Of a DNA stretch of 11,449 bases, positions 6,043 through 11,449 are shown piece after piece. Origin of the DNA: Alphaproteobacteria bacterium (GTDB taxonomy: Bacteria; Pseudomonadota; Alphaproteobacteria; UBA8366); contig JABJCS010000756.1 of assembly GCA_018665505.1 (NCBI GenBank), positions 1-11,449 on the forward strand. Direction: 5' to 3'. The position numbers were made by a program, and so were the translations under genes. The notes below the pieces were generated by a model that saw only the letters and a program-made list of their open reading frames with translations, ran no database searches and had not been told where the DNA came from. Position 1 is the stretch's first letter; each line of letters starts with the position of its first letter.

Positions 6043-7168
6043 TCACGTATTGTTTGAGCGGCGGGATGCCGTTGAAGCAGACGGCGGAATAGGACCACGT
6101 ATAGGCCCCCGCACTTTGAATTTCGATTCTGTCGCCGACCTGAAGGTCCTTCGGCAATGGATAGGGCGTGCGCTCATAAAGCACGTCCAGCTCTTCGCAG
6201 GTCGGGCCGGCAAGGATGCTCGGCACCGTCTCGCCACCGTCGCGCGACGTGCGGATGCGGTATTTGATCGCTTCGCCGATGGTCTCCGGCAAGCCGCCGA
6301 ACTTTCCAATATCGAGATAGACCCAACGCGAGGCCGAGCCGTTGTGCCGGTCCGCGACGAGCACAACTTCCGCCTGGATCACACCCGCGTCGCCGACCAA
6401 TCCGCGCCCCGGCTCCAAGATCATCGTCGGCATTTGATTGCCGAAATGCTTGTGCATGGACGCATTGATCGCCTCGCCGTAGCGCGCGACAGTCGGCACT
6501 TCACTGAGGTAGCGCGCAGGCAAACCGCCGCCGAGATTGATCAGCTCCAGCTTCACGCCCGCTTTCTCCAACACCCGAAATAACTCCGCCGCCTCGGCGA
6601 TGGCGACGTCCCATTGTTCGGGGTCGGTTTGCTGTGAGCCCACATGGAAGGAAATACCGTGCGGCTTGAGACCGAGCTGCTGAGCTCGCTTCAACAGACC
6701 TTCGGCAATATCGACCTCACAACCGAATTTCTTCGAAAGCGGCCAATCGGCCCCCTCCCCCTTCGTGGTGAGACGGCAGAATACTCTGCTTTCAGGTGCG
6801 GCACGGGCCAACTTTTCAAGCTCGCCGGCACTATCAAACGCAAAAAGATCGAGGCCCGCACCGTGCGCCCGGGCGATATCGCGCTCTTTCTTGATCGTAT
6901 GGCCGAAGGACAAACGGTTCGCGCCGACGCCGAGCCGCAAACAGGCAGCCATCTCCGGCAGACTGGCGATATCGAAGCATGACCCCTCATCGGCGAGCGC
7001 CTTGACGACCTCGTCCGCTGGATTGGCCTTAATCGCGTAATAAATATCAACGTTCGGCAGCGTCTCTCTCAGACGGCGGTACCGATCCACCACCAAATTC
7101 AGGTCAAGCACCAGGAATGGCGTGTCACGACGCTTTTCCGCGAGGAAATTCGCAATCTTTTCGCTCAT
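6038..7168 (-). CDS. Type III PLP-dependent decarboxylase (ornithine/lysine decarboxylase)
   Basis: 376 residues, alanine-racemase-fold (fold III) decarboxylase. It makes putrescine from ornithine and in many relatives cadaverine from lysine, feeding polyamine synthesis in the cytoplasm. The PLP lysine is K47 in YYAIKANP; HVGSQ at 175-179 contacts the cofactor; NLGGGLP is at 211-217; EPGRGLVGDAG at 252-262 binds the phosphate. GPTCEELD at 321-328 supplies the active-site Cys324 and Asp328 that the partner subunit donates in a dimer; GAYTWSYSAVCFNG closes the C-terminal domain. The length and the GPTC motif match the compact alphaproteobacterial ODC/LODC type rather than the longer LysA, so diaminopimelate decarboxylase is unlikely. 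The exact ornithine-versus-lysine preference cannot be read by eye. Start ATG 7168 lacks a strong Shine-Dalgarno. The 131-base gap upstream contains several hairpins and may be a regulatory leader. Confidence 0.94.
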   Translation of the reverse strand: MSEKIANFLAEKRRDTPFLVLDLNLVVDRYRRLRETLPNVDIYYAIKANPADEVVKALADEGSCFDIASLPEMAACLRLGVGANRLSFGHTIKKERDIARAHGAGLDLFAFDSAGELEKLARAAPESRVFCRLTTKGEGADWPLSKKFGCEVDIAEGLLKRAQQLGLKPHGISFHVGSQQTDPEQWDVAIAEAAELFRVLEKAGVKLELINLGGGLPARYLSEVPTVARYGEAINASMHKHFGNQMPTMILEPGRGLVGDAGVIQAEVVLVADRHNGSASRWVYLDIGKFGGLPETIGEAIKYRIRTSRDGGETVPSILAGPTCEELDVLYERTPYPLPKDLQVGDRIEIQSAGAYTWSYSAVCFNGIPPLKQYVI

Positions 7169-7299
7169 ATCCGCACCGTCCGGTAAAAGGGCTTTATCCC
7201 TTCGCCGTCCACCGGCTGATCACAGCCGGTTCGCGTCGTCTCGCGCCTAAAGTATCGAGCGCCATGCCGCTGAACATATCCCAGCGGCGGCGCTCCGAA
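7169..7299 (-). promoter_or_regulatory. Structured 5' leader of the decarboxylase gene (candidate cis-regulatory RNA)
   Basis: This gap between the TIGR02300 stop and the decarboxylase start holds, on the minus strand: GCCGCTG/CAGCGGC (7288-7282 with 7272-7266, 9-base loop), which could end the upstream transcript; ACCGGCTG-TGAT-CAGCCGGT (7230-7211), a perfect 8-bp stem with a tetraloop; and AAGGG/CCCTT around a 6-base loop near 7203-7188. ACCGGACGGT follows directly before the start region, where no clear Shine-Dalgarno is seen. Alphaproteobacterial ornithine decarboxylase genes are known to carry the speF leader motif; whether this sequence matches that model cannot be judged by eye. Confidence 0.4.
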
Positions 7300-7656
7300 T
7301 CAACCGTCGTCGCGCTCGGTCTCGACCGGCACGATTACATCGCTGACATCATCGTCGTCGTCGACAAGATCGCTGGTGTCTTCCGGCAAGGACTCATCAT
7401 CACCGTCTAGCGCATCGACTTCTATATCGTCATCGGCGATATCCGGCACTTCCGCCACGACTGCCGCCGCCGCTACTGGCAGCGGCACGACCTTCGGTGC
7501 TTCCGCCGCCGCCCGGCTACGTCGTCCCCGCTGCGGGGTCTCCGCCTGGAACACTGTCTCACACTTCGGACAGGTCGGCGGCTCTTTCTTTAAATCGTAG
7601 TATTTCGCACCACAACTCTGGCACGTACGTTTCTTGCCCCATTCTGGCTTGGCCAC
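7300..7656 (-). CDS. TIGR02300 family (FYDLN acid) zinc-ribbon protein
   Basis: 118 residues. The N-terminus is a small zinc-ribbon: Cys12-x2-Cys15 and Cys29-x2-Cys32 within KKRTCQSCGAKYYDLKKEP. A middle segment rich in Ala, Pro and Val is followed by a strongly acidic C-terminal tail with runs of Asp (DDDDD at about residues 98-102). This is the layout of TIGR02300, an alphaproteobacterial family of unknown function; here the name-giving FYDLN reads YYDLK. It lies divergent from aroA, a neighbourhood common in that class. The start is GTG at 7656, with GAAGGAGAA placed seven bases upstream; no ATG is available near it. The charged tail could mediate binding to basic proteins, but that is speculation. 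Confidence 0.9.
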   Translation of the reverse strand: MAKPEWGKKRTCQSCGAKYYDLKKEPPTCPKCETVFQAETPQRGRRSRAAAEAPKVVPLPVAAAAVVAEVPDIADDDIEVDALDGDDESLPEDTSDLVDDDDDVSDVIVPVETERDDG

Positions 7657-7696
7657 GGGCGTTCTCCTTCGAGCGAACCGAGAAATTCAGGGCGGC

Positions 7697-7725
7697 CAAT
7701 TGCCACGTCCGCAGGGGCGTGTCAA
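7697..7725 (-). promoter_or_regulatory. Possible promoter of the TIGR02300 gene
   Basis: On the minus strand a perfect TTGACA (7725-7720) is followed after 17 bases by CAATTG (7702-7697), a poor -10 match. Transcription would start about 30-35 bases before the GTG start. The 197-base divergent region to aroA (7657-7853) must also hold the aroA promoter, for which I see no convincing pair of boxes. Confidence 0.35.
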
Positions 7726-7853
7726 AAGCAAAGTTCGACAATCCGCATGGGTAAAGTCCGCTGAATCAATTCTGTCGCCTGCTGAAAGCTTGTGATAGAG
7801 ACGGGCGCACCGCCGAATTGTGCCGTTTTGCCATCCGAGGAAGGGTTTGTAGA

Positions 7854-9182
7854 GTGCGAAAAGGAACATCGAAACCGATCGCTGTCTTGCGCGGTGAAGC
7901 GTCGATCCCGGGTGATAAATCAATCTCTCACCGTGCCCTTATGTTGGGGGCGCTCGCGGTCGGCGAGACGCGCATAGAAGGGCTCTTGGAAGGCGAGGAC
8001 GTGCTCCGCACCGCCGCCGCAATGCGCGCCATGGGCGCCAAGGTCGAACAGCTTGGCTCCGGGTCCTGGCGGGTCGCCGGTGTCGGCGTCGGCGGATTGG
8101 CGGAACCGGACGATATACTGGACATGGGTAATGCGGGCACCGGCGCACGGTTGCTCATGGGGGTTTTGGCCGGCCACGACATGACAGCGTTCCTTACGGG
8201 GGACGCGTCGCTACGGTCACGACCGATGGCGCGGGTTGCCGACCCGCTCGGCGAAATGGGTGCGCGTATTCTTTCTCGTGACGGCGGCCGCTTGCCACTT
8301 GCCATTGTTGGCGCGGCCGATCCCATGCCGATCGAATACCGGCTGCCGGTCCCATCCGCTCAGGTGAAATCAGCCATCCTGCTCGCGGGATTGAATGCGC
8401 CGGGAGAGACCAGTGTGATAGAGCCGGAACCCACCCGCGATCACACGGAGCGGATGATGCGGCATTTCGGCGCCACTGTCCGAATGCAACAGGAAGCAGA
8501 TGGCGCGCGGCGCGTCACTCTGGTCGGCCAACCCGAGCTGGAGGCCGCCGACATTATCGTCCCGCGCGACATCAGTTCCGCTGCGTTTCCCATTATCGGC
8601 GCTCTCATCGTCGCCGAGTCGGAAGTCGTCCTGCCGGGTATCGGGCTCAACCCGCACCGCAACGGCTTACTGGTGACACTGCGGGAAATGGGCGCCACCA
8701 TCGAAGAGACCAATCCGCGCGATATGGCGGGCGAGCCGGTGGCCGATCTGGTGATCCGGCACGGAAAATTAGACGGCGTGACGGTTCCGGCGGCACGTGC
8801 GCCGTCGATGATCGACGAGTATCCCGTGCTTGCAGTTGCCGCCGCATTTGCATCGGGTGAGACCCGGATGTGCGGCTTGAGCGAATTGCGGGTTAAGGAA
8901 AGCGACCGGTTGGCGGCAATTCTCGACGGTCTGATGGCGAACGGCGTCGATGCCGCGATCGAGGGCGACGACCTGATCGTCACCGGAAACGGGACACGAC
9001 CAGCAGGCGGTGGCACAGCGGAATCGCGGCACGATCACCGGATTGCTATGAGTTTTCTGGTCATGGGCATGGGCACCGCACAGCCCATTACAGTCGATGA
9101 CACCTCGCCCATCGACACTAGTTTTCCCGGGTTTGCGGGTCTGATGAACGCCATGGGCGCAGAGATCGAAGGAAAGAGTTGA
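7854..9182 (+). CDS. aroA: 3-phosphoshikimate 1-carboxyvinyltransferase (EPSP synthase), class II-like
   Basis: 442 residues; transfers the enolpyruvyl group of PEP to shikimate 3-phosphate, sixth step of the shikimate pathway to aromatic amino acids. Two-domain inside-out fold; visible motifs are PGDKSISHR (19-27, Lys22), [12 protein letters not shown] (90-101), [24 protein letters not shown] (catalytic Asp321) and LRVKESDR (345-352, Glu349). The overall sequence follows the Agrobacterium CP4 (class II) enzyme more than the E. coli type. At the key position it has Gly95, where CP4 has Ala100, while keeping the CP4-like Leu (Leu100). The reading frame extends back to a TTG at 7818, but GTG 7854 is preferred: GAGGAAGGG (7837-7845) lies eight bases before it and the protein then begins near where relatives do. 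The stop overlaps the cmk start, so the two are coupled. Confidence 0.97.
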   Translation: MRKGTSKPIAVLRGEASIPGDKSISHRALMLGALAVGETRIEGLLEGEDVLRTAAAMRAMGAKVEQLGSGSWRVAGVGVGGLAEPDDILDMGNAGTGARLLMGVLAGHDMTAFLTGDASLRSRPMARVADPLGEMGARILSRDGGRLPLAIVGAADPMPIEYRLPVPSAQVKSAILLAGLNAPGETSVIEPEPTRDHTERMMRHFGATVRMQQEADGARRVTLVGQPELEAADIIVPRDISSAAFPIIGALIVAESEVVLPGIGLNPHRNGLLVTLREMGATIEETNPRDMAGEPVADLVIRHGKLDGVTVPAARAPSMIDEYPVLAVAAAFASGETRMCGLSELRVKESDRLAAILDGLMANGVDAAIEGDDLIVTGNGTRPAGGGTAESRHDHRIAMSFLVMGMGTAQPITVDDTSPIDTSFPGFAGLMNAMGAEIEGKS

Positions 9183-9817
9183 TGATCGTCGCCATCGACG
9201 GCCCGTCCGCATCGGGTAAGGGAACTCTTTCAAAACGCTTGGCAGCCCATTTAGGGTTCGCGCATTTGGATACGGGTAAGATTTACCGCGCCGTCGGCAT
9301 GATGGTGGTGCGCGGCGGCGGTGACCCCGCCGACGAAAGCGTCGCCTTGCAGGCGGCAAAATCGCTTGAACCGGCCATCTTGGCCGATCCCGAACTCGGT
9401 GGCGACACGGCCGCCGTCGCAGCCTCAAAGGTCGCCGCCATCACATCCGTACGCGACGTTCTTTTGCAATTTCAACGCGACTTCGCTGCAATGCCACCGG
9501 ACGGCCTGAAAGGCGCTGTGTTGGACGGACGCGACATCGGCACCGTCGTCTGCCCCGAGGCGGAAGTTAAGCTCTACGTGACCGCCAGCGCCGATATACG
9601 TGCGGAACGCCGCCATAAAGAGTTGCTAGAGCGCGGCGAGAGCAGTATATATGCCCGCGTTTTGCAGGATATGAAGGAACGCGACGAACGGGATACTAAT
9701 AGGTCCGTCGCACCGCTGAAGCCCGCGGAAGATGCCTTTATCCTTGATACGTCCGACCTCGATGCCGATCAGGCATTTGCCGCCGCGTTGGCGGAAATCG
9801 AACGAACCGGACGCTGA
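9182..9817 (+). CDS. cmk: (d)CMP kinase
   Basis: 211 residues; phosphorylates CMP and dCMP with ATP, in the pyrimidine salvage and phospholipid CMP-recycling pathway. The P-loop GPSASGKGT is at residues 7-15; LDTGKIYRAVG is the substrate-side loop (LDTG with Lys where many have Ala); DGRDIGTVVCPEAEVKLYVTA is the CMP-binding and core strand; RDERDTNRSVAPLKPAEDA contains the lid arginines and the SPLKPA-like motif. Length is normal. The start is ATG 9182, whose A is the last base of the aroA TGA (TGATG), with AAGGA about ten bases upstream inside aroA. A TTG just before it is possible but less likely. The aroA-cmk-rpsA order is a well-known conserved arrangement. Confidence 0.97.
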   Translation: MIVAIDGPSASGKGTLSKRLAAHLGFAHLDTGKIYRAVGMMVVRGGGDPADESVALQAAKSLEPAILADPELGGDTAAVAASKVAAITSVRDVLLQFQRDFAAMPPDGLKGAVLDGRDIGTVVCPEAEVKLYVTASADIRAERRHKELLERGESSIYARVLQDMKERDERDTNRSVAPLKPAEDAFILDTSDLDADQAFAAALAEIERTGR

Positions 9818-9955
9818 CGGACTGCCGAACAATCAAGAACGCCGGACGCGCTGAGCGATTCTCGCTGAGGGCTCCGTCGTTGCGTTTTCACAAAAGACCG
9901 CCGGACACAACCGGCTGGCCGGAAAAACAACATACTATGAAGGACCGAACCTAAT
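9818..9955 (+). promoter_or_regulatory. cmk-rpsA intergenic region / rpsA leader
   Basis: 138 bases without a gene of normal size. It holds AGCGA-TTC-TCGCT (9854-9866) flanked by CGGA and TCCG, and the palindrome CCGGCTGGCCGG (9911-9922) followed by an A-rich stretch, GGAAAAACAACA. The best ribosome binding site is AAGGA (9940-9944), 11 bases from the rpsA ATG, a long spacing. Protein S1 represses its own mRNA in enteric bacteria through a structured leader with a weak binding site; a similar control is possible here. I see no convincing -35/-10 pair. Confidence 0.4.
9937..9954 (+). other. Five-codon mini-ORF touching the rpsA start
   Basis: ATGAAGGACCGAACCTAA encodes M-K-D-R-T and ends one base before the rpsA ATG at 9956. 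The rpsA Shine-Dalgarno-like AAGGA lies inside it. No good ribosome binding site precedes the mini-ORF itself, so chance is the likeliest explanation; coupling to rpsA is only a possibility. Confidence 0.25.
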
Positions 9956-11449
9956 ATGTCTGAACAAGCTGTTGAAAAGGAGAGCTTTGCAGCCCTCCTC
10001 GAAGAATCGATGGGATCGAAGAACAATCTCGTCGGTCAAGTTATCGAAGGGCGCGTCATCTCCGTTGAGAATGACTTCGCGCTGATCGACGTGGGCCTCA
10101 AATCCGAAGGCCGCGTCCTCCTCAAAGAATTCGCCCCTCCCGGGCAAAAGGCCGAGTTGGCCGTCGGCGATACCGTCGATGTCTTCCTCGAGCGGATGGA
10201 AAATAAGAATGGCGAAGCCGTTCTGTCGCGCGAGAAAGCGCGCCGCGAGGAAGCTTGGACCGAACTCGAGAAAGCGTTCGAGAAGACCGAGCGTGTGAAC
10301 GGCATCATCTTTGGTCGCGTGAAAGGCGGCTTCACGGTCGACCTGCAGGGCGCGGTGGCGTTCCTGCCGGGTAGCCAGGTAGATATCCGGCCGGTCCGCG
10401 ACGTGACCCCACTGATGGGCACGCCACAGCCGTTCCAAATCCTCAAGATGGATCGCTCGCGTGGCAATATCGTCGTTTCGCGCCGCGCCGTGCTCGAGGA
10501 AAGCCGCGCCGAACAGCGCACCGAGCTGATCGCCGGCCTCAAGGAAGGCCAAGTACTCAACGGTGTGGTCAAAAATATCACCGATTACGGCGCGTTTATT
10601 GACCTCGGCGGCGTCGACGGATTGCTGCACGTCACGGATATCGCGTGGCGCCGCATCAATCATCCGTCGGAAGCCTTGCAGATCGGCCAAAGCATCGACG
10701 TGCAGGTCATTCGCTTCAACCGCGAGACCCAGCGCATCAGCCTCGGTATGAAGCAGCTCGAAGCCGATCCGTGGGAAGGTGTCGAAGCGAAATATCCTGT
10801 CGGCGTCCGCTTCACGGGCCGCGTCACCAACATCACCGATTACGGCGCCTTCGTGGAGCTGGAGCCCGGTGTCGAAGGTTTGGTGCACGTCTCCGAAATG
10901 AGCTGGACCAAGAAAAACGTCCACCCTGGCAAGATTGTCTCGACCAGCCAAGAAGTGGAAGTGCAGGTTCTCGATACCGATCCGCAAAAACGCCGGATCA
11001 GCCTCGGTCTCAAGCAGACCATGTCGAACCCGTGGGATGCGTTCCTGGAGCAGCATCCACTCGGCTCCGAGATGGAAGGCGAGGTCAAAAACATCACCGA
11101 ATTCGGACTGTTTGTTGGCCTACCGGGCGAAATCGACGGCATGGTCCACATGTCCGACCTCGATTGGGAGAAAGCCGGCGAGGAAGCCATCGAAGCCTAC
11201 AACAAGGGTGACATGGTCAAGGTCAAGGTGCTCGATATCGATGTCGACAAAGAGCGCATTAGCCTCGGCGTGAAACAGCTGACGAGCGATCCCTTCGAAT
11301 CCGAAATGTCGAACGTCACCCGCGGTGTGGTTGTCACGTGCACGGTTTCGGAAATCACCACCGGCGGTATCGAAGTCACGATTTCCGATGGTGTCAAAGG
11401 CTTCATTCGTAAGTCCGACCTCTCGCGTGATCGTTCCGAGCAACGCCCG
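9956..11449 (+). CDS. rpsA: 30S ribosomal protein S1 (3'-truncated by window edge)
   Basis: The frame is open from ATG 9956 to the last base, 498 codons without a stop; alphaproteobacterial S1 is about 560-570 residues, so roughly 65-70 residues are outside the window. S1 binds mRNA and brings it to the 30S subunit for initiation. Six S1 (OB-fold) repeats can be followed: about residues 27-97 (GQVIEGRVISVENDFALIDV), 113-180 (GIIFGRVKGGFTVDL), 200-268 (KNITDYGAFIDLGGVDGLLH), 285-357 (TNITDYGAFVELEPGVEGLV), 373-444 (KNITEFGLFVGLPGEIDGMV) and the start of the sixth from 455 (EITTGGIEV). Repeats 1-2 are the diverged ribosome-docking type; 3-5 are canonical RNA-binding repeats, each ending in a RISLG(M/L/V)KQ string. 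It lies 138 bases after cmk in the same direction. The start is fixed by the usual MSEQ-like N-terminus. Confidence 0.97.
   Translation, partial: MSEQAVEKESFAALLEESMGSKNNLVGQVIEGRVISVENDFALIDVGLKSEGRVLLKEFAPPGQKAELAVGDTVDVFLERMENKNGEAVLSREKARREEAWTELEKAFEKTERVNGIIFGRVKGGFTVDLQGAVAFLPGSQVDIRPVRDVTPLMGTPQPFQILKMDRSRGNIVVSRRAVLEESRAEQRTELIAGLKEGQVLNGVVKNITDYGAFIDLGGVDGLLHVTDIAWRRINHPSEALQIGQSIDVQVIRFNRETQRISLGMKQLEADPWEGVEAKYPVGVRFTGRVTNITDYGAFVELEPGVEGLVHVSEMSWTKKNVHPGKIVSTSQEVEVQVLDTDPQKRRISLGLKQTMSNPWDAFLEQHPLGSEMEGEVKNITEFGLFVGLPGEIDGMVHMSDLDWEKAGEEAIEAYNKGDMVKVKVLDIDVDKERISLGVKQLTSDPFESEMSNVTRGVVVTCTVSEITTGGIEVTISDGVKGFIRKSDLSRDRSEQRP

Noticed and set aside
6038..7168. LysA (diaminopimelate decarboxylase)
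   Set aside because: The protein is shorter than typical LysA and has the GPTC active-site string and compact layout of alphaproteobacterial ornithine/lysine decarboxylases.
7818..7853. Upstream TTG start for aroA
   Set aside because: It would add twelve residues not expected from relatives and lacks a ribosome binding site, whereas GTG 7854 has GAGGAAGGG eight bases upstream.
9935..11056. Long minus-strand open frame (373 codons) opposite rpsA
   Set aside because: It lies wholly antisense to the unmistakable S1 coding sequence, and its translation mirrors the S1 repeats and has no recognisable domain. It is a by-product of GC-rich codon use.

Overview
The window is a GC-rich chromosomal segment, very probably from an alphaproteobacterium. 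The evidence is the divergent arrangement of a TIGR02300/FYDLN-acid zinc-ribbon gene and aroA-cmk-rpsA, a CP4-like class II EPSP synthase, a fold-III (alanine-racemase-like) ornithine/lysine decarboxylase of the alphaproteobacterial type, and REP-like palindromes with CGTCATTCCGG outer arms of a kind common in that class. The genus cannot be read from the sequence. No phage, integrase, transposase, CRISPR or toxin-antitoxin gene is visible.

Left part (1-4589), mostly + strand: the C-terminal part of an ACAD10/11-type acyl-CoA dehydrogenase that enters from outside the window; a non-coding stretch with two REP-like palindromes in opposite orientation; a small DUF1127-like protein; a DinB-family putative metalloenzyme followed 3 bases later by an FAD/NAD(P)-dependent monooxygenase-like flavoprotein; a convergent minus-strand NTF2/SnoaL-like protein; and, divergent from that, a non-zinc MDR-family quinone-oxidoreductase-like protein. 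These look like accessory or catabolic functions.

Middle part (4590-7656), all genes on the minus strand: an APH-fold phosphotransferase, tRNA-Ala(GGC) with a strong intrinsic terminator, a type III PLP-dependent ornithine/lysine decarboxylase (polyamine synthesis) with a structured leader, and the TIGR02300 acidic zinc-ribbon protein.

Right part (7854-11449), + strand: the housekeeping run aroA (GTG start), cmk (stop/start overlap TGATG) and rpsA. rpsA has six S1 domains, the last cut by the window edge, and a structured leader with a weakly placed ribosome binding site.

The most interesting functional link is that the dehydrogenase at the left edge and the phosphotransferase at 4696-5781 are the two halves of what is a single fused protein in animals (ACAD10/ACAD11). 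Bacterial kinase/dehydrogenase sets of this kind process 4-hydroxyacyl-CoAs. Here the halves are about 3.9 kb apart on opposite strands, with the accessory genes in between. I found no clearly unprecedented system; most of the window is recognisable metabolism and housekeeping, with several non-coding structures worth testing.
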